DNA of 64,000 bases, taken from the NCBI GenBank assembly GCA_920105625.2, contig OV050033.1, positions 116,769,700-116,833,699 of the forward strand, written 5' to 3'. The translations under genes were made by a program, and so were the position numbers. The notes under the pieces are model-generated. The model saw only the letters and a list, made by a program, of their open reading frames with translations, did no database searches and had not been told where the DNA came from. Of the stretch, positions 39,515 through 49,492 are shown piece by piece. Origin of the DNA: Clusia tigrina. Taxonomy: Eukaryota > Arthropoda > Insecta > Diptera > Clusiidae. Each line of letters starts with the position of its first letter. The first letter of the stretch is position 1.

Positions 39515-42500
39515 CTCGATCCACTTGTCAATTTAAGCTATCGCTCAAAGCTGTGCTACCCTTGAGTCCCAAATAAAACACTGATAAAGCTCCAAATGGC
39601 CCTAACTTCTATACGGTACGTCCTACACCTATCAAAGTTTTCAACACACAAATGCTAGTAACTTTTTACTGCAGCGTCATAAAACCTTGAAATTTTGTAA
39701 CAATAAAGTTCTCGAGCCTCTTGTCAATTTAAGCTATCGCTCAAAGCTATGCGACCATTGAGTCCCAAATCAATCACTGATAAAACTTCAAATGGCCCTA
39801 ACTTCTATACGGTACGTCCTACACCTATCAAAGTTTGCAATATACAAATGCTTGTAACTTTTTACTGGAGCGTCATAAAACCTTGAAATTTTGTAACAAT
39901 AAAGGACTCGAGCCTCTTGTCAATTTAAGGTATCGCTCAAAGCTGTGCTATCCTTGAGTCCCAAATCAAACACTGATAAATCTTCAAATGGCCCTAACTT
40001 ATATACGGTACGTCCTACATCTATAAAAGTTTGCAACATACAAATGCTTGTAACTTTTTACTGGAGCGTCATAAAACCTTCAAATTTTGTAACAATAAAG
40101 TACTCGATCCTCTTGTCAATTTAAGCTATCGCTCAAAGCTGTGCTACCCCTGAGTCCCAAATCAAACACTGATAAAACTTCAAATGGCCCTAACTTCTAT
40201 ACGGTACGTCCTACACCTATCAAAGTTTGCAATATACAAATGCTTGTAACTTTTTACTGGAGCGTCATAAAACCTTGAAATTTTGTAACAATAAAGTACT
40301 CGAGCCTCTTGTCAATTTAAGCTATCGCTCAAAGCTGTGCTACCCTTGAGTCCCAAATCAAACACTGAAAAATCTTCAAATGGCCCTAACTTCTATACGG
40401 TACGTCCTACATCTATAAAAGTTTGCAACATACAAATGCTTGTAACTTTTTACTGGAGCGTCATAAAACCTTCAAATTTTGTAACAATAAAGTACTCGAG
40501 CATCTTGTCAATTTAAGCTATCGCTCAAAGCTGTGCTACCCCTGAGTCCCAAATCAAACACTGATAAAACTTCAAATGGCCCTAACTTCTATACGGTACG
40601 TCGTACACCTATCAAAGTTTGAAACATACAAATGGTTGTAACTTTTTACTGGAGCGTCATAAAACCTTGAAATTTTGTAACAATAAAGTACTCGAGCCTC
40701 TTGTCAATTTAAGCTATCGCTCAAAGCTATGCTACCCTTGAGTCCCAAATCAAACACTGATAAAGCTTCAAATGGCCCTAACTTCTATACGGTACGTCCT
40801 ACTCCTATCAAAGTTTGCAACATACAAATGCTTGTAACTTTTTACTGGAGCGTCATAAAACCTTGAAATTTTGTAACAATAAAGAACTCGAGCCTCTTGT
40901 CAATTTAAGCTATCGCTCAAAGCTATGCTACCCTTGAGTCCCAAAGCAAACACTGATAAAAATTCAAATGGCCCTAACTTCTATACGGTACGTCCTACAC
41001 CTATCAAAGTTTCCAACATACAAATGCTTCTAACTTTTTACTGGAGCGTCATAAAACCGTGAAATTTTGTAACAATAAAGTACTCAAGCTTCTTGTCAAT
41101 TTAAGCTATCGCTCAAAGCTATACTACCCTTGAGTCCCAAATCAAACACTGATAAAAATTCAAATGGCCCTAACTTCTATACGGTACGTCCTACACCTAT
41201 CAAAGTTTGCAACATATAAATGCTTGTAACTTTTTACTGGAGCGTCATAAAACCTTGAAATTTTGTAACAATAAAGTACTCGAGCCTCTTGTCAATTTAA
41301 GCTATCGCTCAAAGCTATGCTACCCCTGAGTCCCAAATCAAACACTGATAAAACTTCAAATGGCCCTAACTTCTATACGGTACGTCGTACACCTATCAAA
41401 GTTTGAAACATACAAATGGTTGTAACTTTTTACTGGAGCGTCATAAAACCTTGAAATTTTGTAACAATAAAGTACTCGAGCCTCTTGTCAATTTAAGCTA
41501 TCGCTCAAAGCTATGCTACCCTTGAGTCCCAAATCAAACACTGATAAAGCTTCAAATGGCCCTAACTTCTATACGGTACGTCCTACTCCTATCAAAGTTT
41601 GCAACATACAAATGCTTGTAACTTTTTACTGGAGCGTCATAAAACCTTGAAATTTTGTAACAATAACGTACTCGAGCCTCTTGTCAATTTAAGCTATCGC
41701 TCAAAGCTATGCTACCCTTGAGTCCCAAAGCAAACACTGATAAAAATTCAATTGGCCCTAACTTCTATACGGTACATCCTACCCTTGAGTCCCAAATCAA
41801 ACACTGATAAAAATTCAAATGGCCCTAACTTCTATATGGTACGTCCTACACCTATCAAAGTTTGCAACATATAAATGCTTGTAACTTTTTACTGGAACGT
41901 CATAAAACCTTGAAATTTTGTTACAATAAGGCACTCGAGCCTCTTGTCAATTTAAGCAATCGCTCAAAGCTGTGCTTCCCTTGAGTCCCAAATCAAACAC
42001 TGATAAAGCTTCAAATGGCCCTAACTTCTATGCGGTACGTCCTACACCTATCAAAGTTTGCAACATACAAATGCTTGTAACTTTTTACTGGAGCGTCATA
42101 AAACCTTGAAATTTTGTAACAATAAAGTACTCGATCCACTTGTCAATTTAAGCTATCGCTCAAAGCTGTGCTACCCTTGAGTCCCAAATAAAACACTGAT
42201 AAAGCTCCAAATGGCCCTAACTTCTATACGGTACGTCCTACACCTATCAAAGTTTTCAACATACAAATGCTAGTAACTTTTTACTGCAGCGTCATAAAAC
42301 CTTGAAATTTTGTAACAATAAAGTTCTCGAGCCTCTTGTCAATTTAAGCTATCGCTCAAAGCTATGCGACCATTGAGTCCCAAATCAATCACTGATAAAA
42401 CTTCAAATGGCCCTAACTTCTATACGGTACGTCCTACACCTATCAAAGTTTGCAATATACAAATGCTTGTAACTTTTTACTGGAGCGTCATAAAACCTTG

Positions 42501-43257
42501 AAATTTTGTAACAATAAAGGACTCGAGCCTCTTGTCAATTTAAGGTATCGCTCAAAGCTGTGCTATCCTTGAGTCCCAAATCAAACACTGATAAATCTTC
42601 AAATGGCCCTAACTTCTATACGGTACGTCCTACATCTATAAAAGTTTGCAACATACAAATGCTTGTAACTTTTTACTGGAGCGTCATAAAACCTTCAAAT
42701 TTTGTAACAATAAAGTACTCGATCCTCTTGTCAATTTAAGCTATCGCTCAAAGCTGTGCTACCCCTGAGTCCCAAATCAAACACTGATAAAACTTCAAAT
42801 GGCCCTAACTTCTATACGGTACGTCCTACACCTATCAAAGTTTGCAATATTCAAATGCTTGTAACTTTTTACTGGAGCGTCATAAAACCTTGAAATTTTG
42901 TAACAATAAAGGACTCGAGCCTCTTGTCAATTTAAGCTATCGCTCCAAGCTGTGCTACCCTTGAGTCCCAAATCAAACACTGATAAAGCTTCAAATGGCC
43001 CTGACTTCTATACGGTACGTCCTACACCTATCAAAGTTTGCAACATACAAATGCTTGTAACTTTTTACTGGAGCGTCATAAAACCTTGAAATTTTGTAAC
43101 AATAAAGTACTCGAGCCTCTTGTCAATTTAAGCTATCGCTCAAAGCTATGCTACCCTTGAGTCCCAAAGCAAACACTGATAAAAATTCAATTGGCCCTAA
43201 CTTCTATACGGTACATTCTACCCTTGAGTCCCAAATCAAACACTGATAAAAATTCAA

Positions 43258-45708
43258 ATGGCCCTAACTTCTATATGGTACGTCCTACACCTATCAAAGT
43301 TTGCAACATATAAATGCCCCATAACAATTGCAGCGGTATATTGCCCTCCCAACCATCCAGTTAGCTGCGAACAGTTCCAAGAATTTTATAACTCCCTAGG
43401 ATCAAGATTCATCGCTGGGGGTGATTATAATGCTAAGCATCCACAATGGGGGTCTAGAATAACAACTCCTAGAGGCCGTAACCTATATAAAGCTATGCAA
43501 CAAAACAGCCTGTCCCACCTATCAACGGGTGAGCCAACCTACTGGCCAACGGACAGAAACAAGCTTCCAGACGTTATCGACTTTTTTGTATCCAAAGGTG
43601 TACCAAAAACAAACACTTCCATGGAATCGTGCCTGGACCTGTCATCAGATCACTCACCGATAGTTCTAACAATTAGCTGTGAGGCTCAGATCAGAGCAAG
43701 AACAATCTGTCTGCACAACAAAAGCACAAATTGGGAGCTGTTTAGACAAAGCATTATCGAGACTCTAGTCACCAATATTCCTTTAAAAAACAAAACAAAT
43801 ATAGACGATGCAGTAGAACTTTTGAACTCAGCCATTCAGCATGCTGCATGGACTTCCACATTGGAGCCCAGCTGTATAAGTAATCATCGTGATATAAGCC
43901 AGGTTGTAAAGGAGCAACTAAAAGAGAAGCGGAGACTGCGTCGAATTTGGCAAATGACCAGAAGCCCCTATGACAAAAACCGGTTCAATTGCGCTACAAA
44001 GCAACTCAAAAACGCCCTACGGTCAACAAAAAATTCAGAAATACAAAGCTATCTCAGCAGCTTGTCACCTTCACAGGCTTCAGGTTATTCTCTATGGAAA
44101 GCTACAAAAAAACTAAATCAACCAACATCACATGTGCCACCTATTAAAACGAAAGATGGCGGATGGGCCAGATCTGACAAGGAAAAAGCACAGTCATTTG
44201 CTCTTCATTTATTAGAAGTATTTGCGCCGTTTCCAAGCAAATATCCACAAGAAGACATAAAAATAGCTGAATTACTTGATGCCCCATACCAAATGGATAT
44301 TCCGATCCAGCATTTTAAACTAAAAGAAATTAGAGGGATTATCAAGAATACGCTAAAAGACAAAAAATCGCCGGGATATGACCTTATTACGAGCAGAATC
44401 CTAAAGGAGCTACCAGATTGCGGCTATAAATTCATTGCACAACTATTCAATGCGATTATCCGATGTGACCACTTCCCAAGCCAATGGAAAGTGGCTCAAA
44501 TTATCCTTGTTCCCAAACCTGGGAAACCGGCAGAAGTGGTCACTTCATATAGACCAATTAGCTTGCTTCCGATACTTTCCAAAATGTTTGAGAAACTTCT
44601 TTTGAAGCGACTCCTCCCAATCATCGAGTCAAAACAACTTATACCTTCCCATCAATTTGGATTCCGAAAGCATCATGCTACGATAGAACAAATAAATCAA
44701 GTATATGCATTTGCACAGAATGCACTAGAAAATAGAGAATACTGTTCAGCTGCATTCCTGGATATCACCCAAGCATTCGACAAGGTGTGGCACCAAGGGT
44801 TACTGTACAAATTGAAAATGCATTTACCCTATCACTACTTTGCCATATTAAAGTCCTACTTAGAAAGCAGATTCTTCATGGTCAAAGTTAACAGCGACGT
44901 AACTTCCCTCCATCCAATCAAAGCTGGTGTTCCACAAGGGAGCGTTTTGGGACCTGTGCTCTACACACTATTCACGGCTGACCTGCCGCTGACTGTTACC
45001 ACATATACCGCAACTTTTGCAGATGATACTGTTGTAATGGCCTGCAACAAAAACCCCGTGTTAGCCTCGAAGCATTTGCAGGAGAACCTGAACCAAATTG
45101 ACTTATGGCTAGACAAGTGGCGAATAAAAGCAAATGCAATAAAATCAGTGCAAACGACTTTTACCCTACGTGCAGGTTCTTGCCCTCCAGTGACACTAAG
45201 TAACTCCCAATTGCCACAAGCAGACCATGCAAAATACCTTGGGGTGCACCTGGATCGGCGGCTTACGTGGCGCTATCACATCTTCTCCAAACGGAAACAA
45301 CTTGGAATAACGCTTAGGTCTTTGTTCTGGCTACTTGGACGAAGGTCAGCCCTAACACTTGGAAATAAAGTCCTGATATATAAGGTAATACTGAAGCCCA
45401 TATGGACTTATGGTATTCAAATTTGGGGATCAGCATCCAAGTCAAACCTGGACATCCTACAACGATTCCAATCAAAAGTCATACGACTGTGTGCTAATGC
45501 ACCTTGGTATGTCAGCAACGACATCATTCATCGGGATCTAAACATCCCAAAAGTAAATGATGAAATCATGAAATATAGCCACTCATATCGCAAACGTCTT
45601 AGAGTCCATCCTAACAACCTAGCGGTAGAATTGATAACCAGCGATACCAGCGCGCGAAGACTAAAAAAATATGTACCATCGGACTTACCATTCAGATTTA
45701 CCACCTAA
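43258..45708 (+). CDS. LINE ORF2 fragment: endonuclease remnant and reverse transcriptase, fused to satellite codons
   Basis: An 816-codon open frame. Residues 1-20 come from satellite sequence (ATG at 43258); the LINE begins exactly at codon 21 (43318). Residues 21-140 are the C-terminal half of an APE-like endonuclease: ITIAAVYCPP at 22-31, GGDYNAKHPQWGS at 54-66, PDVIDFFV at 104-111 and the catalytic-site SSDHSPI at 129-135. The N-terminal part, with the first Asn and Glu of the active site, is absent, so nuclease activity is not expected. Residues about 410-670 are the reverse transcriptase: LVPKPGKP from 417, SYRPISLLP at 430-438, HQFGFRKHHAT at 465-475, AAFLDITQAFDKVWH at 498-512 (catalytic Asp502), GVPQGSVLGPVLY at 557-569, FADD at 587-590 (Asp589, Asp590) and KYLGVHLDRRLTW at 659-671. 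The remainder to 816 is the C-terminal region typical of Jockey-type ORF2. All three polymerase aspartates are present. The native start codon lies upstream in the missing part, so translation from the satellite ATG is only a possibility. Confidence 0.93.
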   Translation: MALTSIWYVLHLSKFATYKCPITIAAVYCPPNHPVSCEQFQEFYNSLGSRFIAGGDYNAKHPQWGSRITTPRGRNLYKAMQQNSLSHLSTGEPTYWPTDRNKLPDVIDFFVSKGVPKTNTSMESCLDLSSDHSPIVLTISCEAQIRARTICLHNKSTNWELFRQSIIETLVTNIPLKNKTNIDDAVELLNSAIQHAAWTSTLEPSCISNHRDISQVVKEQLKEKRRLRRIWQMTRSPYDKNRFNCATKQLKNALRSTKNSEIQSYLSSLSPSQASGYSLWKATKKLNQPTSHVPPIKTKDGGWARSDKEKAQSFALHLLEVFAPFPSKYPQEDIKIAELLDAPYQMDIPIQHFKLKEIRGIIKNTLKDKKSPGYDLITSRILKELPDCGYKFIAQLFNAIIRCDHFPSQWKVAQIILVPKPGKPAEVVTSYRPISLLPILSKMFEKLLLKRLLPIIESKQLIPSHQFGFRKHHATIEQINQVYAFAQNALENREYCSAAFLDITQAFDKVWHQGLLYKLKMHLPYHYFAILKSYLESRFFMVKVNSDVTSLHPIKAGVPQGSVLGPVLYTLFTADLPLTVTTYTATFADDTVVMACNKNPVLASKHLQENLNQIDLWLDKWRIKANAIKSVQTTFTLRAGSCPPVTLSNSQLPQADHAKYLGVHLDRRLTWRYHIFSKRKQLGITLRSLFWLLGRRSALTLGNKVLIYKVILKPIWTYGIQIWGSASKSNLDILQRFQSKVIRLCANAPWYVSNDIIHRDLNIPKVNDEIMKYSHSYRKRLRVHPNNLAVELITSDTSARRLKKYVPSDLPFRFTT
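43310..43317 (+). repeat. Target-site duplication, 5' copy (ATAAATGC)
   Basis: Satellite bases ATAAATGC directly before the LINE are repeated right after its poly(A) tail at 45987..45994. Uninterrupted monomers of the same type contain the sequence once, in CATATAAATGCTTG. The first A is ambiguous with the poly(A) tail, so the duplication is 7 or 8 bp. The length is in the range usual for target-primed reverse transcription. Confidence 0.93.
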
Positions 45709-45716
45709 GATCAAAT

Positions 45717-45803
45717 TAGAAATAAAAAAAAAAATAAAAAAAATAAAAAATAAAATAAAAAAAAAAAAATTTAAAAAAAAAAATTAAAAAATAATAATAA
45801 TAA
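45717..45803 (+). repeat. A-rich low-complexity tract in the LINE 3' UTR
   Basis: About 87 bp made almost only of A, broken by single T or TTT, ending in an (AAT)n run (ATAATAATAATAA). It starts 9 bp after the stop codon. It could be an element-internal A-rich region or the remnant of an older poly(A) tail that later acquired a downstream 3' end. Other copies of this LINE would tell these apart. Confidence 0.9.
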
Positions 45804-45925
45804 GGAATGAATGAAATTAATATATATAGAATCTAACTTTGTTAAATTAATGTACCTAATGTATTGAATGTTACTGAAAATTCATACACATGTTTATAAC
45901 CAAATATAATATAAGTAGTACTGAA

Positions 45926-45939
45926 TGTCCAGCTGGACA
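45926..45939. other. 14-bp perfect palindrome in the LINE 3' UTR
   Basis: TGTCCAGCTGGACA reads the same on both strands. In RNA it could form a 5-bp stem (UGUCC/GGACA) with an AGCU loop, 25 to 38 bases before the poly(A) tail. A small 3' hairpin near the tail is a plausible recognition element for the element's own reverse transcriptase; this is inference from position only. Confidence 0.75.
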
Positions 45940-45950
45940 GATTGTAGTTA

Positions 45951-45956
45951 AATAAA
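45951..45956 (+). promoter_or_regulatory. Polyadenylation signal AATAAA of the LINE
   Basis: A canonical AATAAA hexamer 7 bp before the start of the poly(A) run. The spacing is shorter than for typical mRNA signals but common in LINEs whose tail starts close to the hexamer. AATAAA also occurs in most satellite monomers (ACAATAAAG), so the hexamer alone is not specific. Confidence 0.65.
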
Positions 45957-45963
45957 TGGAGAT

Positions 45964-45987
45964 AAAAAAAAAAAAAAAAAAAAAAAA
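45964..45987 (+). other. LINE poly(A) tail
   Basis: A run of 24 A residues after GGAGAT, ending at TAAATGC of the target duplication. The last A may belong to the target site. The unbroken homopolymer is another sign that the insertion is recent, since old tails accumulate substitutions. Run length may also carry sequencing error. Confidence 0.92.
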
Positions 45988-45994
45988 TAAATGC
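45987..45994 (+). repeat. Target-site duplication, 3' copy (ATAAATGC)
   Basis: Second copy of the sequence at 43310..43317, identical at all 8 bases. It is followed by TTGTAACTTTTTACTGG, which resumes the interrupted monomer without loss or gain of other bases. Confidence 0.93.
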
Positions 45995-46245
45995 TTGTAA
46001 CTTTTTACTGGAACGTCATAAAACCTTGAAATTTTGTTACAATAAGGCACTCGAGCCTCTTGTCAATTTAAGCAATCGCTCAAAGCTGTGCTTCCCTTGA
46101 GTCCCAAATCAAACACTGATAAAGCTTCAAATGGCCCTAACTTCTATGCGGTACGTCCTACACCTATCAAAGTTTGCAACATACAAATGCTTGTAACTTT
46201 TTACTGGAGCGTCATAAAACCTTGAAATTTTGTAACAATAAAGTA

Positions 46246-48030
46246 CTCGATCCACTTGTCAATTTTAGCTATCGCTCAAAGCTGTGCTACCCTTGAGTCC
46301 CAAATAAAACACTGATAAAGCTCCAAATGGCCCTAACTTCTATACGGTACGTCCTACACCTATCAAAGTTTTCAACATACAAATGCTAGTAACTTTTTAC
46401 TGCAGCGTCATAAAACCTTGAAATTTTGTAACAATAAAGTTCTCGAGCCTCTTGTCAATTTAAGCTATCGCTCAAAGCTATGCGACCATTGAGTCCCAAA
46501 TCAATCACTGATAAAACTTCAAATGGCCCTAACTTCTATACGGTACGTCCTACACCTATCAAAGTTTGCAATATACAAATGCTTGTAACTTTTTACTGGA
46601 GCGTCATAAAACCTTGAAATTTTGTAACAATAAAGGACTCGAGCCTCTTGTCAATTTAAGGTATCGCTCAAAGCTGTGCTATCCTTGAGTCCCAAATCAA
46701 ACACTGATAAATCTTCAAATGGCCCTAACTTATATACGGTACGTCCTACATCTATAAAAGTTTGCAACATACAAATGCTTGTAACTTTTTACTGGAGCGT
46801 CATAAAACCTTCAAATTTTGTAACAATAAAGTACTCGATCCTCTTGTCAATTTAAGCTATCGCTCAAAGCTGTGCTACCCCTGAGTACCAAATCAAACAC
46901 TGATAAAACTTCAAATGGCCCTAACTTCTATACGGTACGTCCTACACCTATCAAAGTTTGCAATATACAAATGCTTGTAACTTTTTACTGGAGCGTCATA
47001 AAACCTTGAAATTTTGTAACAATAAAGGACTCGAGCCTCTTGTCAATTTAAGCTATCGCTCAAAGCTGTGCTACCCTTGAGTCCCAAATCAAACACTGAA
47101 AAATCTTCAAATGGCCCTAACTTCTATACGGTACGTCCTACATCTATAAAAGTTTGCAACATACAAATGCTTGTAACTTTTTACTGGAGCGTCATAAAAC
47201 CTTCAAATTTTGTAACAATAAAGTACTCGAGCATCTTGTCAATTTAAGCTATCGCTCAAAGCTGTGCTACCCCTGAGTCCCAAATCAAACACTGATAAAA
47301 CTTCAAATGGCCCTAACTTCTATACGGTACGTCGTACACCTATCAAAGTTTGAAACATACAAATGGTTGTAACTTTTTACTGGAGCGTCATAAAACCTTG
47401 AAATTTTGTAACAATAAAGTACTCGAGCCTCTTGTCAATTTAAGCTATCGCTCAAAGCTATGCTACCCTTGAGTCCCAAATCAAACACTGATAAAGCTTC
47501 AAATGGCCCTAACTTCTATACGGTACGTCCTACTCCTATCAAAGTTTGCAACATACAAATGCTTGTAACTTTTTACTGGAGCGTCATAAAACCTTGAAAT
47601 TTTGTAACAATAAAGAACTCGAGCCTCTTGTCAATTTAAGCTATCGCTCAAAGCTATGCAACCCTTGAGTCCCAAAGCAAACACTGATAAAAATTCAAAT
47701 GGCCCTAACTTCTATACGGTACGTCCTACACCTATCAAAGTTTCCAACATACAAATGCTTCTAACTTTTTACTGGAGCGTCATAAAACCGTGAAATTTTG
47801 TAACAATAAAGTACTCGAGCTTCTTGTCAATTTAAGCTATCGCTCAAAGCTATACTACCCTTGAGTCCCAAATCAAACACTGATAAAAATTCAAATGGCC
47901 CTAACTTCTATACGGTACGTCCTACACCTATCAAAGTTTGCAACATATAAATGCTTGTAACTTTTTACTGGAGCGTCATAAAACCTTGAAATTTTGTAAC
48001 AATAAAGTACTCGAGCCTCTTGTCAATTTA
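46246..48030 (+). repeat. 4054-bp HOR unit, partial copy 3
   Basis: Follows the register of the preceding unit (offset 6,731 from 39515). It includes the rare GAGCATCTTG at 40501/47232 and TTTCCAACATAC with AATGCTTCTAAC near 41030/47760. The match ends near 48030, where AAGCCATCGCTC replaces AAGCTATCGCTC and the array switches to the series also found at 27401 (offset 20,629). Confidence 0.82.
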
Positions 48031-49492
48031 AGCCATCGCTCAAAGCTATGCTACCCTTGAGTCCCAAATCAAACACTGATAAAGCTTCAAATGGCCCTAA
48101 CTTCTATTCGGTACGTCCTACACCTATCAAAGTTTGCAACATACAAATGCTTGTAACTTTTTACTGGAGCGTAACAAAACCATGAAATTTTGTTACAATA
48201 AAGCACTCGAGCCTCTTGTCAATTTAAGCAATCGCTCAAAGCTGTGCTTCCCTTGAGTCCCAAATCAAACACTGATAAAGCTTCAAATGGCCCTAACTTC
48301 TATACGGTATGTCCTACACCTATCAAAGTTTGCAACATACAAATGCTTGTAACTTTTTACTGGAGCGTCATAAAACCTTGAAATTTTGTAACAATAAAGT
48401 ATTTGAGACTCTTGTCAATTTATGCTATCGCTCAAAGCTGTGCTACACTTGAGTCCCAAATCAAACACTGATAAAACTTCAAATGGCCCTAACTTCTATA
48501 CGGCACGTCCTACACCTATCAAAGCTTGCAATATACAAATGCTTGTAACTTTTTACTGGAGCGTCATAAAACCTTGAAATTTTGTAACAATAAAGTACTC
48601 GAGCCTCTTGTCAATTTAAGCTATCGCTCAAAGCTATGCTACCCTTGAGTCCCAAATCAAACACTGATAAAGCTTCAAATGGCCCCAACTTCTATACGGC
48701 ACGTCCTACACCTATCAAAGTTTGCAACATACAAATGCTTGTAACTTTTTACTGGAGCGTCATAAAACCTGGAAATTTTGTAACAATAAAGTACTCGAGC
48801 CTCTTGTCAATTTAAGCTATCTCTCAAAGCTATGCTACCCTTGAGTCCCAAATCAAACACTGATAAAAATTCAAATGGCTCTAACTTCTATACGGCACGT
48901 CCTACACCTATCAAAGCTTGCAATATACAAATGCTTGTAACTTTTTACTGGAGCGTCATAAAACCTTGAAATTTTGTAACAATAAAGTACTCGAGCCTCT
49001 TGTCAATTTAAGCTATCGCTCAAAGCTATGCTACCCTTGAGTCCCATATCAAACACTGATAAAACTTCAAATGGCCCTAACTTCTATACGATACGTCCTA
49101 CACCTATCAAAGTTTGCAACATACAAATGCTTGTAACTTTTTACTGGAACGTCATAAAACCTTGAAATTTTGTAACAATAAAGTACTCGAGCCTCTTGTC
49201 AATTTAAGCTATCGCTCAAAGCTATGCTACCCTTGAGTCCCAAGTCAAACACTGATAAAAATTCAAATGGCCCTAACATCCTACACCTATCAAAGTTTGC
49301 AACATACATATGCTTGTAACTTTTTACTGGAGCGTCATAAAACCTTGAAATTTTGTAACAATGAAGTTCTCGAGCCTCTTGTCAATTTAAGCTATCGCTC
49401 AAAGCTATGCTACCCTTGAGTCTCAAATCAAACAGTGATAAAACTTCAAATGGCCCTAACTTCTATACGATACGTCCTACACCTATCAAAGT
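48031..49492 (+). repeat. Satellite segment between HOR blocks
   Basis: Ordinary satellite monomers. The first part (to about 48550) matches about 27400..27920, sharing GTAACAAAACCATG, AAAGTATTTGAGACTC and GCTACACTTGAG. The rest has several monomers with ACGGCACGTCC and CTATACGATACG variants, which are rare elsewhere in the window. At 49275 a 13-bp internal deletion gives CCCTAACATCCTACACC, also seen near 28055 and 52010. No gene is present. Confidence 0.75.

Larger units (their letters stand above)
1..43317 (+). repeat. 196-bp satellite DNA array, left arm
   Basis: Uninterrupted head-to-tail tandem array; every stretch matches the same 196-bp monomer with scattered substitutions and small indels. 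The period is shown directly by identical landmarks recurring at 196 bp (for example 14246, 14442; 14833, 15029, 15225) or at multiples of it. Landmarks in each monomer include GTACTCGAGCC, TCAATTTAAGCTATCGCTC, CTTCTATACGGTACGTCC and CTTTTTACTGGAGCGTCAT. A common variant is 195 bp because one A is lost in the CCCAAATC segment. No inversion of orientation was seen. The strand is arbitrary and is given as the one carrying the LINE coding frame. The array continues beyond the left edge of the window. It holds no credible protein gene or RNA gene. Its function is unknown; a centromeric or pericentromeric location is only an inference from HOR structure and nucleosome-scale period. Confidence 0.99.
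45709..45963 (+). other. LINE 3' untranslated region
   Basis: Unique sequence between the TAA stop (45706..45708) and the terminal poly(A). It has an internal A-rich tract, then AT-rich sequence with no open frame, a 14-bp perfect palindrome and a canonical polyadenylation hexamer near the 3' end. In LINEs the 3' UTR is where the element's reverse transcriptase usually starts on the RNA; that role here is inferred from the family. Confidence 0.88.
43318..45986 (+). mobile_element. 5'-truncated Jockey-like non-LTR retrotransposon (LINE)
   Basis: A 2,669-bp insertion in the satellite with the hallmarks of target-primed reverse transcription: 7- to 8-bp target-site duplication, no terminal repeats, variable 5' end and a 3' poly(A) tail. 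It contains the C-terminal half of an APE-type endonuclease, a full reverse transcriptase and a C-terminal extension in one open frame to 45708, then a 278-bp A-rich 3' UTR. The 5' UTR, the gag-like ORF1 and the endonuclease N-terminus are missing, so this copy was truncated on insertion and cannot move by itself. The reverse transcriptase motifs and the element's layout fit the Jockey clade, which is common in arthropods; the clade call is by motif recognition, not phylogeny. No frameshift or stop has accumulated, so the insertion is young. Confidence 0.96.
39515..46245 (+). repeat. 4054-bp HOR unit, copy 2, interrupted by LINE
   Basis: Second copy of 35461..39514, split by the retrotransposon. 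Beyond the insertion the offset to the first copy rises from 4,054 to 6,731 bp. The difference, 2,677 bp, equals the element plus one 8-bp target duplication. This confirms a simple insertion with no loss of satellite at the site. Confidence 0.87.

Noticed and set aside
1..43317. CRISPR array
   Set aside because: The whole 196-bp unit is repeated, with no alternation of a short constant repeat and unique spacers, and no cas genes. The window is eukaryotic.
43318..43700. Functional endonuclease
   Set aside because: Only the C-terminal half with GDYNAKH and SDH motifs is present. The N-terminal catalytic Asn and Glu segment is missing through 5' truncation.
43318..45986. LTR retrotransposon, endogenous virus or DNA transposon
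   Set aside because: No long terminal repeats, integrase, protease, RNase H of the retroviral type, transposase or terminal inverted repeats. The APE-like endonuclease with FADD reverse transcriptase, poly(A) tail and variable-length target duplication fit a non-LTR element.
45717..45987. A-rich tract and poly(A) as simple microsatellites unrelated to the LINE
   Set aside because: They sit between the LINE stop codon and an exact target-site duplication, so both belong to the inserted element.
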